This document shows positions 43,549 through 54,838 of a DNA stretch of 62,000 nt, in pieces; position 1 is the stretch's first letter, and the number at the start of each line of letters is the position of its first letter. The stretch is taken from assembly GCA_014529385.2 (NCBI GenBank), contig CM043969.1:21207946-21269945 (forward strand), given 5' to 3'. Origin of the DNA: Adiantum capillus-veneris (lineage: Eukaryota > Streptophyta > Polypodiopsida > Polypodiales > Pteridaceae). A program made the translations under genes and the position numbers. The notes beneath the pieces are model-generated. The model made no database searches. It saw only the letters and a program-made list of their open reading frames with translations, and had not been told where the DNA came from.

Positions 43549-44960
43549 TTCCCCTAAAGGACTTTAACTTTTCCGTCTCGGCAATTTGATTTCCCCAAGT
43601 TTTTGTGGTCAGAATTGATCCAAACTGACTGATACTTGGTCAATTGTTTAATCTTGTCAGTTGGACAACTTCTGTTTCGTCAAGTGAGAATTTTGTTGCA
43701 GTTATGCTGAAAAAGACATTATACGCGTATGATGTCTTTTTTCACAGATTTAGACTATTTTGGTTATGCTCACTCTCAGTAGCCCCCTTATGCTCTTTCC
43801 ACTCACAAAATTCAGTTTGAACTATGTTTGAGCAAGTTATGGCTAATTTAGGCTTTTCTTGGCAATTTTCCGCTTTTGACTTGTTTTTTTTTGTTGGGTC
43901 AATTGTGATCCAAATGGGATGAAACTTGAAATATAACCTCTAGATAGCTATTACAATGGATCTGTGTTAGCAAAGTATCAAAATATGTCCAAAATTAGGT
44001 CAAAGACATCATACGCGTATGATGTCTTTTTCATCAATTTGGGTCCAAACTTGATATTTATGCTTTCTAAAGTGTTTGTAACAATCTTGTCAGGTCAGAT
44101 TTCAAAAATAGGCAGTGGAAATGCCAAAAGACATTATACGCGTATGATGTCTTTTGTCCCAGATTTTGACTATTTTTGGTTTTAAGCCTTCTCCAATGTT
44201 TATAATTGAGTTTCAAGTGTTTTTGTCAGGTTTGAATGTAAAAACAAGATCTGAATCCAAAATTTCCTATTCTTTGCGTTTCTTGGACTCCGACTTGTCT
44301 TTTTGGGTTTCTTTGAGTGTTAATGCTCTTGTTTTAAGTTGATCTTAGGGTAAAACCCCCCTTCTAAACACTCTGGCAATGTCAAATTTTCAATTTTAGT
44401 CTCTGTTTAGGTCCTAAGACATCATACGCGTATGATGTCTAAAGTTGCAGATTTCCAGTTTTTCAGCACAGAACTCTTCCAATAGCTCTTTTAAGTGCTC
44501 AGCAACAATCAGTTACACAGAAAATTTTTCTGAACTTTGTTTATTGCATATTCCACTACCAAAGCGACTTTTTCAGTGATCTAACATGCAATCAAACACA
44601 TCAAGCAAATAGAACTCCAATTGATAGCTCTAGATCAGGATCAAATCAGGCCCTACCTAAGCTACTTCTAATCATAAAATGGATTTTTTGCAATTGAAAA
44701 TATAAAGAGATTTACTACCACACAAGGAGTAGCAAATGCTTTTTATGTCAACAACCACTTAAACACCATCAAAAACAATCTAATCTAAGCTAAACTAAAA
44801 ATACTGTCAACACGGAAGACCCAGGAATACCCCACTTCCTAGTATCTCTCGAGACCTTCGGAGTCCACCACTCCTAGATCTTTTCTAACTAAAGTATACA
44901 AAGTAGTTTATACGACTCACCTCGTAGGATTAGTCTAAGGTCACCTACTTAGGGCTCTCG
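43549..44960 (-). other. F leader, non-coding
   Basis: About 1.4 kb between primer site and gag, without a supported gene. It carries four palindrome copies. Confidence 0.75.
43714..44440. repeat. F palindrome cluster 2 (four copies)
   Basis: Copies lie at 43714-43737, 44004-44027, 44129-44152 and 44417-44440. The first and third have one mismatch (T for C at the seventh base). Spacings are 290, 125 and 288, close to the 283-135-285 pattern of cluster 1, which lies 10 kb away. Confidence 0.97.
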
Positions 44961-44978
44961 TCCCCGGCAGCGGCGCCA
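44961..44978 (-). other. F primer-binding site (tRNA-Asp type)
   Basis: The minus strand reads TGGCGCCGCTGCCGGGGA, two bases inside the 5' LTR. This is the classic Athila/Tat site. Confidence 0.95.
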
Positions 44979-44980
44979 AA

Positions 44981-45604
44981 TGTTAAGGCGGTTACGCCGC
45001 TAGCGGAAGCTAAATAGCGAGAACTCAACCAACAACAGAATTTGTCAGACGAGGACGGAGCTTGACCCGCAGGCGCATGGAAACAACTAGGTGGGTGTCA
45101 AATCACCTACTCGACCTTCTAATGACAATCACTACTAAGGAAATCAAATCTAAGTTCTAAAATACGCAAGTGACTGAAATCCGTACTACGAACGAATGCT
45201 ATACGAAATAGGATCTAGAATCATTGAATCGATCTCAAACTCAAGGGGAAGTCTATACACTAGGTAAGAACAACACCCTAAAGACTTGAACTGCAAAATC
45301 AACCTATAACCACTCCGTGCGGCAAACGCGTATGAAGACAGGCCAAAAAATACAGGTGACCGAAACTTGACCCCGATGGTACTAATGTGTAGCTCTACTC
45401 GTTGTGGTTCTATAGATATGCTGCACGCTCTATTCCGACACACGAGTTGGAAGAAAACTCACACCGAAGCTCGTAGGAACTTACCACACGTAGAAGCCGA
45501 TAGCGCGCACTCTTGGTATCTGTGCGCAGCTCTCACCGTTGCTAACACAATGGCGGTGTCGCTTCTCCAATGGCGGCCCCGTAGCTCGCGTAGCAAGAAG
45601 ATAA

Positions 45605-45657
<53 letters not shown>

Positions 45658-45943
45658 ACACAGTCACGGCGCTCAAAAACTCCCTTTAATTAATAAATGA
45701 ATCTCCTTTAGGTTACAAAACTTTGGCTTATATACCTCAGCCTTGGAGGTGAGAACATCTCTAATTATTTACATCAACAGGTGAAATTACTTCGGGATTA
45801 CACGTTGGAAACTCAATTGAGTCCCGTTACTTAATGAATGGCTCAAATCAAAATTAATGTCGGAAAGACATTTATTACAATCAATGGTTACAAAATGATG
45901 GGTGTGAGCAAAAATGCGGGTGTGATCCTCTGCTGGCTCAACA
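44981..45943 (-). repeat. F 5' LTR (963 bp)
   Basis: It is followed by the second GGAGC (45944-45948). It matches the 3' LTR except for a shorter CT tract (45608-45655) and one base I could see, near 45805. Confidence 0.97.
45725..45736 (-). promoter_or_regulatory. F LTR TATA box
   Basis: The minus strand reads GGTATATAAGCC. The GA tract (45608-45655) lies about 70 bases downstream in the sense of transcription. Confidence 0.6.
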
Positions 45944-45948
45944 GGAGC

Positions 45949-46984
45949 AAAAGAAAACAATGGCAAGAGGAGACTTTAGGTTCGCGAGGTAGGCAGCCAT
46001 TGTAAGCGATCTCGTCTTGACACCTTGACAAGTTGGGAAGATGTAAATGAAGGCACAAGCTTGGTAGCCCTTATTCTCCTAGACCTCAAAGCCACGCCTT
46101 CTCCCCACACATGTTCCCTCCCCTTTTGCATGTCCCCAACCTTTCAAGTTCGAAACCTATCTCCTTTTGCATGCCCACTTTATCTTATCTTATCTTAATA
46201 TATACTAAAAATGGGACCCTATTTTTATGATCTCCTAAATTCCCTATTTGTATTTATCATGCATGAACATCGGTATCACCTATTGAAGTTTCATTGAAAG
46301 GTACTTGTACCCATTTCAATCCATAAAGTATAGATCCCCATAGCCATTGTTGAAATTGATGAAGACTCACACAAGTTCTTCCTAGCCATCCACGTCAACA
46401 CAGATAGCTAGGGATAGGTTCACATATCCATTCGCCAATGTGAAATATAGCTAGAGGCAAGTGTTAGAGATCATTGATGGGTCTCTTTTGCAAAGCATAA
46501 ATGCATTCACACCATGCATTTGAAAATCTACCAAGATAGTATAAAAGCTTTGTGTAAGGGTTCATTTGGATGTGCAATGCAAATAACATGTCTGCTTAGA
46601 ACGTTCATGGCATGGTTGAGTTACCACCATGTTTTGCTCCATGTGTTTGGCTGGATAATATTTTGTGGCTAGCATGTCCAAAACTGACATAATTTGTTTG
46701 TTGCTTCGCACTAGAAGAAATTGTTCATTATTTGGTGTGTCTCCATTGTTGCTATTAGCATACATAAAATGTGTTTGCAAATATCTCTATTATTTAATCT
46801 TACTATGTAACCAAGCATTTAAGCTTAGTCTTTGTGTTTTTGGCAAAAAACTGTATGATGGATGTGTTTATAAAAACTAACAAAAAACCTATGAGTGCGT
46901 TATGACTATGTTGCAAAGGGTGTTAAAAAATTCATAGGTTTTGGTCGGCTTATGGTTTGCTCTCTCAGCTTGGATTTTGGGATT
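45949..46984. other. Unassigned flank of F
   Basis: No gene seen. The MITE-like stretch at 46382-46463 resembles 27772-27872. Otherwise it is AT-rich unique sequence. Confidence 0.5.
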
Positions 46985-47255
46985 CTTCGTTTAATACTAA
47001 GCTAATGTGCTAAATATTGTGCTACCAATCACAATTAAGCAGACAAACATGGATGCTAAAAAAGACAAGAGGCAATGCTAATGGACAAGAAACACCTGCT
47101 CGTGTTGATGACCGCGCTCGATTCAAAGAGTGAGCAAGAGAGAGATTCCATGAAGTTCAAAATCGCAATTCTGCAATGCATTCTTGTACACATTAGAAAA
47201 CATAAAGAATACCTCTAGGAGGCACATCAGTGAGAAGAGGCACCAACCTATATTG
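46985..47255 (-). mobile_element. B5: fragment of family-B 3' non-coding region
   Basis: It matches 52150-52420 (ACCAATCACAATTAA and neighbouring blocks), with many substitutions. It is cut on the right by the D1 LTR. Confidence 0.75.
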
Positions 47256-47814
47256 TGTTAAGTATGGAGGCTGATTTACCCTTGTAATTTTCTGTGGTAA
47301 AAGCGCACATTTGTAAGGCCCCCATTATGAGGAGAAGACATCGTGCGTGAAGGTAAATCACTCACCGAAAACCAAAATTTTCATACTCAAAAACCAGCGG
47401 CTGGAAAGTGGTCGGAAAACAACCGTCGGTTGGCCGGTGGCCGGTGGTCGGAAGTCAATGGCCGGTGCCGGTGGCCGAATTCAAAAGCGGACTTGTCTTC
47501 TCAAGGGCGGCCACACATGGGCGGATTGGAGGGTCCGATTTGGACTTATCTACACAAGGGCGGCTACACATGGCTGCCACTCATGAGAGAGGGCAGCCCT
47601 TTTGGCCTATAAAAGGAGGCCATTTCTACACACATTTCATAGTGTGAAGTTGATGCAACAAGGTGAGTGTGAGGTGGTGAGAGTGAAGCAAGGTGGGAGC
47701 TCCATTAAGGGTATAATCCCTTTGTAAACTACTTCTTGTTTTGAAGTACTAAAGCCATTGAGTGGCTGCTTTCCCGTGGACGTAGCCCACATTGGGTGAA
47801 CCACGTATATCGTG

Positions 47815-47881
<67 letters not shown>

Positions 47882-47965
47882 CTATAATCTCGTGTATGTA
47901 AATTTGTCTCTCTCCATTAAGTAGTCTACTCAATTATCTATTTAGCTACGTCTTTTTTCTTAACA
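47256..47965 (+). repeat. Copia D1 5' LTR (710 bp)
   Basis: TGTTAAG to CTTAACA, with 7-base inverted ends. TATA box CCTATAAAAGG at 47606-47616; CT tract at 47820-47878; a GGCCGGTGG-type GC-rich minisatellite near 47431-47475. Confidence 0.92.
47606..47616 (+). promoter_or_regulatory. TATA box of the D LTR
   Basis: CCTATAAAAGG, also present in D2 (minus strand, 59101-59111). Confidence 0.65.
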
Positions 47966-47967
47966 AC

Positions 47968-47979
47968 TGGTATCAGAGC
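47968..47979 (+). other. D1 primer-binding site (initiator tRNA-Met)
   Basis: TGGTATCAGAGC, two bases after the LTR. Confidence 0.95.
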
Positions 47980-48038
47980 AAGGTTTGCTCGTAGCTAAAT
48001 TATCTCAAGGAAAGGATTCCTTGAATTGAGTGGGAGTT

Positions 48039-50503
48039 ATGGCGGAGGAAGGGAAGCTCAAGATTGAGAAGTTCAACGGCAAAAACTACCAACATTGGAA
48101 GATGCAGATTGAAGACTATCTCTACCAGAAGGACCTCTATTTTCCACTAGGCGGTCTTGCGAAGAAGCCCGCAACAATGGCAGATGAAGCATGGATTGTC
48201 CTTGATCGAAAGGCACTGGGAACAATCCGGTTAAGCTTGGCGTCAACGGTGGCCTTCAATGTTTCGGAGATGAGGACCACGGAGGACTTGATGAAGTCAC
48301 TTGACGACTTCTACGAGAAACCATCGGCATCCAATAAGGTATTTCTTATGAAGTGCTTGTTCAATCTAAAGATGGCAGAGAATGGTTCAGTTGCAGAACA
48401 CCTAAATGACTTTAACACAAACATAAGTCAACTTCGATCGGTGAAAATAAATTTCGATGACGAAGTGCGAGCTCTCCTTATACTATCATCTCTATCGGAT
48501 AGTTGGGACAGCCTTGTGATGGCTTTAAGTAATTCTATTTCTGGCACAAATACTCTTAAGTTTGATGATGTTGTGGGTGTTCTCCTAAGCGAGGAAATAC
48601 GAAGGAGAAGCACAGGAGAATCATCAAGTGTTGCACTGTCAGTGGAAACAAGAGGAAGGCCTAAGGAGAGGTTCAAAAACCAAAAGGGTCGTGATCGCTC
48701 AAGGCGGAGCAAGTCACGCACAAAGTCAGTTCTTGAATGTTGGAGCTGCGGCAAGAAGGGCCACGTCAAAAAGGATTGCTGGTCCAAGAAGAAGAAGGAG
48801 ACAGAGTCTCAAGACAACAAGCCAACATCGGAGGCCAATGTGACAGGCAAAGTAGAGCAAGATGCTCTAATTCTCTCATTAGACAATGTGTCTAATTACT
48901 GGATAGTAGATTCCGGGGCTTCATTCCATGTGACACCACACAAGCAACATTTCCAAGACTACACCAAAGGTAATTTTGGGTATGTATACTTGGGAGATGA
49001 TGAAGCTTGTGAGATTGTCGGCAAAGGTACAGTTTCTGTCAAAACTGTTAACAGAAATGAATGGAATCTTAAAGATGTTAGGCATGTTCCTTCTCTTCGC
49101 AAAAATTTAATCTCTACAGGACAATTGGACGATGAAAGGTCATTGCATTCGAAAACAAGCGGTGGAAGATCTCAAAGGGATCTTTGGTGGTTGCCAAGGG
49201 AGAAAAGGTCGGTACACTTTACTTGTGTACTGTTAGCACGCAACCTTCAGCTTGTGCAGCAACTACAGAAGTTGACAATGCAGTGTGGCACTACCAGCTT
49301 GGGCATATGAGTGCCAAAGGAATGCAAATCCTTCAAACAAAGAAGCGTCTACCAGGTTTGAAAGAAGTGGACTTAGAGTTCTGTGAAGATTGTGTTTATG
49401 GTAAACAAAAGAGGGTAAAATTTCAAAAATCAAGAAATAAAAATAAAAGAAAAAATAAAAAACTTGAGTTGGTTCATTCTGATGTTTGGGGTCCTGCAAG
49501 TACAACATCGCTTGGTGGCTCATTGTACTATGTAACATTCATAGACAATGCGACTAGAAAAACATGGGTTTATGTCATGAAGAATAAATCCGATGTATTT
49601 TCCATATTTCAAAGGTGGAAAGCCTTTGTGGAGAATGAAACAGGTACCAAGGTTAAATGCCTCAGATCCGACAATGGAGGTGAATATTGCAGCCAAGCTT
49701 TTGAAAGCTTTTGTGCTAGCAATGGCATTCGGAGGCAAAGGACAACCCCAAGGACACCTTAACAAAATGGTATTTCGGAAAGGATGAACAGGACAATCAT
49801 GGAGCGAGCACGAAGCATGCGGCTACATGCAGACCTACCGCTTGAGCTTTGGGCGGAAGTTGTAAGTACGTCTGTGTACTTAATCAATAGGTCATCCTCA
49901 ATGGCATTGGATGGGGGAGTTTTAGAAGAGACATGGACAGGTAAACCGGTGAATTATGCATTTCTCAAAGTGTTTGGGTGTGAGGCTTTCATGCACATAG
50001 ATAGAAACCTAAGATCAAAGCTAGATGCAAGGTCCAAAAAGTGTTTCTTCATTGGCTATGGAGAAGGAGACTTTGGGTATCGCCTATGGAATCCTGAAGA
50101 TGGTAAAATCTTAAGGAGTAGGGATGTAATTTTTAACGAACAAAATATGTACAAATATTAATTGGAAAGAAAACAAACAAAAGAAACAGGTGATGAGTAC
50201 ATGGAGCTTGAGGACGGTGAAGACTCAAGGACTGCAAACGGTGACAATGTGCAACAACGTCAACCAAATGAGGAGCCTCAATCTATTCCCCGAAGATCTA
50301 CAAGCGTAAGTAGACCTCCAGAAAGGTTTGTTCCCTCCTTCAACCATCTCTTGATCTCAGATTCTGGAGAGCCGGAATCATACGAAGAAGCTATGCAACA
50401 TAAATCCAAAGAAGAATGGACGAAGAGCATGCAAGTGGAGATGGACTCACTACATCGCAACCAAACATGGGAGTTGGTTGAGTTGCCTAAAGGTAAGCGG
50501 GCA
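48039..50503 (+). pseudogene. Copia D1 gag-protease-integrase
   Basis: The ATG at 48039 gives MAEEGKLKIEKFNGKNYQHW. Gag, the zinc knuckle CWSCGKKGHVKKDC and protease WIVDSGASFHV are intact. A small deletion near 49137 (compared with D2) shifts the frame. Stops at 49760 (CAA to TAA) and 50159 follow. Integrase keeps the zinc region, HSDVWGP, RSDNGGEY and the catalytic E of the ERMNRT segment. After the RT preamble HRNQTWELVELPKGKRA the B3 LTR interrupts. The gene is dead, but its protease motif is better than that of D2. Confidence 0.9.
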
Positions 50504-50746
50504 TGTGCGCTCCTTGCCGCACTGTCGAAGCAAAGGACTTGCCGATACACCGTGTGCGAGCCACAAATGGCTCCAAGCACACAACAAGCCTAAACTAGCA
50601 AGCTCAAGAGAGCAAAGGGTGTGTCACTCACCACTCTACGCTCGCCTTCGTAGTGGATTCCTCGCCGCGATGAAGAAGAAGCTGCAGTCGTGCCGCGCTC
50701 AACCGCTCCGCCGCCGTCGTGCCTTCGTAATGCTCGATCGCACACA

Positions 50747-50798
<52 letters not shown>

Positions 50799-51114
50799 TA
50801 CACACACACACAAGGAGGTGAAGAAGAAGAAGATGGAGATGGAGATGGAGCAAGAGCACTCTTCTATTGCACAAATGAGAGAATGAGTGAATTTTAGGTT
50901 TAGTTGGCTTTTATATGAGCTCACCTCATTCACACTTGGGCGCCCATGCTTAGCCAACTAATCCCTTGAATGTCCCAGTTAGAGTGCGCCTCTCATCGGC
51001 GATCACTCTTACCCTTTTCCTATTGGTCCGACAAGCCCGGTACCTGACTCTACCAAATACATAATACACGTCCGTCGTAGGTGATGGGGTGTCCGTGAGC
51101 CGTGAGGGTTAACA
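50504..51114 (-). repeat. B3 3' LTR (611 bp)
   Basis: It is of the same subtype as 18458-19031. A CT tract (50754-50795) next to a CA tract (50795-50812) is the inverted form of the B compound microsatellite. Confidence 0.88.
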
Positions 51115-52762
51115 TGCCCCCCTTCCTGATGTAGATTCCGTCCTCAGAAGCTATTGAGTTGAAGCTCGTTCGTCGAGGTGGAAGAGCATTTGAGATGAAT
51201 GTCCTTAGCCTTCTTCAGTCACTGCAAAATCAAACAACATTGGCACAGTAATTGCATTCTCATAAGTGATTAAAAATCATATGCAGTTTTAGGTAGACAC
51301 ATTGATTGGTAAAAGAATTTCAAACAATTTGTCAGCAATGAACATTAAATTGCAATGTAATCAAATGCATAAACAGATGTAAAGGTAAAAAATTAAACAA
51401 GTCTGGGGTCGCTCATTTGACGGTCGAAAGGCACTAGAGATCGAATATTAATACCATGGATAAGCTTCTTAATTTTCAGTGGTCAATTAAGTTGTTTAAT
51501 CGCGAGAGCCAAGTATTCATGTTCGAGGGCTGACTAGAGGCTATATCTAGAAGACCTTGTAGTTAAGCTACCATAAAAGGAATTTCTCATGAAATCATCG
51601 CCTCACTGATTACTTTTTCTTTGACCCCCCAAAGTCTTTTCACATTGATTCAATTTTGATGTGTGTGCTTATTTTGTATGCCTTGGGTTTTTTGCTTTTC
51701 AAGGAAAAGCGCCTACACTGGGAACCTCTAGGGCTCTAGTACCATAGGCGATACATGTGAGTGAAGTACCAATTTAAGCAGGGATTTCTCTTCCAGCTTA
51801 AAATTTTACATTGTGGCACTTTGATTTTTTGTTTGTTCATTTTCAGCATTTTAATTTTTGTAACTTTGGGGGGTCATATAACACTGTTACACCTCCCAGG
51901 CTCATCACACCAGTAAACTCCCTTTATAATACTTAAGCTAAAGGTCAATAGTGTCAAGCCCACTAGAAAGCCCTAGTACATTTCACACAATGCTGCCTAA
52001 ATCGGATTAAGAACCTAAGTAACCATTAATTATTAGGAAGGCATTCCCCATGGTATTAAGAGAAGATTTCTAACACCTAACTTGGTTAAACTAGTTTGTC
52101 GGACTGCTTGATTTTTAAACCTAGACAAGTGATTATGACAAAAAATTACATTGAATTAAATGTTTGATACTAAGCAAATGCGGTGAATATTAGGCTACCA
52201 ATCACAATTAAAGCTGACAATCATAGATGCAAAAAAGATAAGGGGCAATGCTAGTGGACAAGAAACACTTGATTGTGTCGATGGTCGCGCTTGATTTGAA
52301 GAGTGAGTCAAGATAAAGATTCCATGAAGGTCCAAATCCTACCAATAGCAACACGCTCCTGTACACACTAGGAAACAAAAGGAATACCTCCAGGAGACAC
52401 ATTAGTGGGAAAAGAGAACTTTGCTAATCACTCAACTCTAAAACAGAAACTCCTATCGTACTAATCTTACCTACCCTCCATCATTCAAGTGATGAGGATC
52501 AAAGGTGTTTCATGACATATGTTTCTGTTTCAGTGTACCGGATGTAAATGTGTAGGTCTGGGTCAATGTTTTGACTTTTATTGTGCATACTCATTTGCTA
52601 ATTGCTCTTGCTCTTTATTTTTATTTTTTTTGTTTTTTGTGAGTATAAAGCTTTATATGTACATTCCCTAAGATTGGGAGATATAGAGGTCAGGGAGGAA
52701 GGTTGAGAGGGAAACAAATGAATGATGACTGTCAGAAAACACTCCCCCCTTCCTTGGGCAGA
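51115..52762 (-). other. B3 3' non-coding region
   Basis: It matches 16854-18457 inverted. Polypurine tracts lie at 51117-51127 (terminal) and 52744-52754 (internal), and the hairpin is at 51694-51710. No gene seen. Confidence 0.8.
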
Positions 52763-53977
52763 TCATACCGTTTGAAATGAGCTTGTCACCCTTTGAAACC
52801 AATTGTTCCAGTTGGTAATAGGTGAGGATTTTTGCCAGTAGTTTTCTATTACCCTAGGTGCCTCGTCAAGTTGCAAGGGTGGTAAGGTACTCTCCCAAGA
52901 TCGAACTTGAAGTAGTTCATCAGGTGATTCTTTAACACTGGGTGGTGTGGATTCCTTTGTAGCTTTATGGAGGTCCACTATTGTAGGTGGAGGCTGTGGA
53001 GAAGCTTTTACCTCTACGGATGCATTACATGAGGAGCTAGAAGCTTCATGGGACTCCCCCCTTCCTGAGCTAGGTGGAACAAATCGTTCTTTCTTTGGTA
53101 CCCAAACTAGCTCGGGAGCGAGTATGTAGCATTCTGTGATTTTTTTCTTTCCACGATCCTTGATTCGTTTTGGAGCTACGGGATTGGGCTCACATGGGTC
53201 AGGTGATAGGTAAGAGCACAATCTACGTTTTGGCACCCAGATTTGATCATTTCCTTGATAGTAGCCTTGGGCTTCCAATAGTCGTTTAGGGATCCATCGC
53301 AAAAAAAATTTACTTTTCTTGGAGCGAGTGGTACATTTCTTACAAGGCTTCTGTTTTTTAGCACTAGCTATGGTCACTAAAGAAGCTTTAGGGACCCACT
53401 TGTATGTTTTCTTCGTTACATTAAGATGAGTCTTGTCAGAAGCGATATGCATTGCTTGTAGCATATTTAAGGGTACAATCATTTCATCCCCCTCAGGTGT
53501 TACCCAAGTCGTTCCTCTAGCTCCCCATGTATCTATAGTTGCCGCTAGGTGTACCCAATCGACATTGTCTGACTCAGCCATTCCGGGTAGGATATCCATA
53601 TAAGGAGAGTTCTCCCCAATATCCGTGTCTTCGTTACACGTGTAACAATACTGTAATGGAGCTGAGTGAATTGTTGTGTCTGATCGATTATCAATGATGA
53701 ATTTATTTCCTAGAGGATGCGTTCGACCACTTAAAAGATCAACTCGAATGACAGAGTCTTGGAACTGTAAGTAGACGTGGTTTTTGGACCAGTCATGCAC
53801 CATTTTTGCTTCCCTCATGAATGGACGCCCTAAGATCATTTCAAATGACATAGGATGCTTGGAAAAATCCATAACAATGAAAGTCTGCCTTACCTTGTGT
53901 CCCAAGACCTTGATCCTGAGATCCTTAAGTATTCCAATAGGCGTAACAATAGATCCATTAGCCATTTTTACCACTAC
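52763..53977 (-). CDS. B3 protease C-terminus, spacer and W-x-P-K tail
   Basis: An open frame of about 404 codons begins right at the D2 insertion. It gives the rest of the retropepsin (VKMANGSIVTPIGILKDL and FEMILGRPFMREAKMVHDW), the spacer (NVDWVHLAATIDTWG, then TPEGDEMIVPLNML), and four motifs YKWVPK, LRWIPK, QIWVPK and LVWVPK. A third copy of the polypurine 11-mer is embedded at 53057-53067. Before D2 inserted, this was one frame with the active-site half now at 59550 onwards. It is not a stand-alone gene. Confidence 0.85.
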   Translation of the reverse strand, partial: VVVKMANGSIVTPIGILKDLRIKVLGHKVRQTFIVMDFSKHPMSFEMILGRPFMREAKMVHDWSKNHVYLQFQDSVIRVDLLSGRTHPLGNKFIIDNRSDTTIHSAPLQYCYTCNEDTDIGENSPYMDILPGMAESDNVDWVHLAATIDTWGARGTTWVTPEGDEMIVPLNMLQAMHIASDKTHLNVTKKTYKWVPKASLVTIASAKKQKPCKKCTTRSKKSKFFLRWIPKRLLEAQGYYQGNDQIWVPKRRLCSYLSPDPCEPNPVAPKRIKDRGKKKITECYILAPELVWVPKKERFVPPSSGRGESHEASSSSCNASVEVKASPQPPPTIVDLHKATKESTPPSVKESPDELLQVRSWESTLPPLQLDEAPRVIENYWQKSSPITNWNNWFQRVTSSFQTV

Positions 53978-54061
53978 TGTTAGGAAGTACGACGTAGCTA
54001 AATAGATAATTGAGTAGATTACTTAATGGAGAGAGACAGATTTATATACACGAGATTATAG

Positions 54062-54102
<41 letters not shown>

Positions 54103-54778
54103 CACGATATACGTGGTTCACCCAATGTGGGCTACGTCCACGGGAAAGCAGCCACTCAATGGCTTTAGTACTTCAAAACAAGAAGTAGTTTACAAAGGGA
54201 TTATACCCTTAATGGAGCTCCCGCCTTGCTTCACTCTCACCACCTCACACTCACCTTGTTGCATCAACTTCACACTATGAAATGTGTGTAGAAATGGCCT
54301 CCTTTTATAGGCCAAAAGGGCTGCCCTCTCTTATGAGAGACAGCCATGTGTAGCCGCCCTTGTGCAAATAAGTCCAAATCGGACCCTCCAATCCGCCCAT
54401 GTGTGGCTGCCCTTGAGAAGACAAGTCCGCTTTTGAATTCGGCCACCGGCCACCGGCCATTGACTTCCGACCACCGGCCATCGGCCATTGACCACCGGCC
54501 ATCGGCCATTGACCACCGGCCACCGGCCAACCGACAGGTTGTTTTCCGACCACTTTCCGGCTGCCGTCCGGCCATAATATTCCGGTGAAAAAAAAAGTCT
54601 CGGGCGCCTCCGCCCCCGAAGCCTTTAAAGTTGCCCCTGATTCTTGTCCGTGAAAATTTTGGTTTTCGGTGAGTGATTTTCCTTCACGCACGATGGCTTC
54701 TCCTCATAATGGGGGCCTTACAAATCGACGCTTTTACCACAGAAAATTACAAGGGTAAATCAGGCTCCATACTTAACA
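53978..54778 (-). repeat. D2 3' LTR (801 bp)
   Basis: GA tract 54065-54098. The GC-rich minisatellite of CCACCGGCCATCGGCCATTGA-like units near 54441-54530 has more units than in the 5' LTR. The polypurine tract AAGTGGGAGAT (minus strand) is at about 54779-54789. Confidence 0.95.
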
Positions 54779-54838
54779 ATCTCCCACTTGGAGACTGATC
54801 TCCAAACCAAACCTGTGACTGCTTTCCATTCTGGCTTC

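Larger units (their letters stand above)
28176..45943 (-). mobile_element. Element F: 17.8-kb Athila/Tat-like Gypsy retrotransposon
   Basis: Two LTRs (28176-29158 and 44981-45943), perfect 5-bp duplications, a tRNA-Asp-type primer site and a polypurine tract define it exactly. Minus-strand order is leader, gag, protease, RT, RNase H, integrase C-terminus, second protease, W-x-P-K tail, spacer, accessory gene. The LTRs appear to differ only in CT-tract length and one base, so the insertion is very young. Yet the integrase core is deleted and several stops exist. It was probably copied using proteins from a relative. Confidence 0.97.
47256..50503 (+). mobile_element. Copia D1, 5' part, cut by B3
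   Basis: 5' LTR 47256-47965, primer site, gag, protease, integrase, and the very start of RT up to LPKGKRA. There the 3' LTR of B3 begins at 50504. The remainder of D1, if still present, lies beyond the right edge of the window. D1 is the same family as D2. Confidence 0.93.

Noticed and set aside
54270-54691. Frames rich in G-R-W-P-V repeats
   Set aside because: Translation of the D LTR minisatellite; similar frames in the other D LTRs are shadows too.
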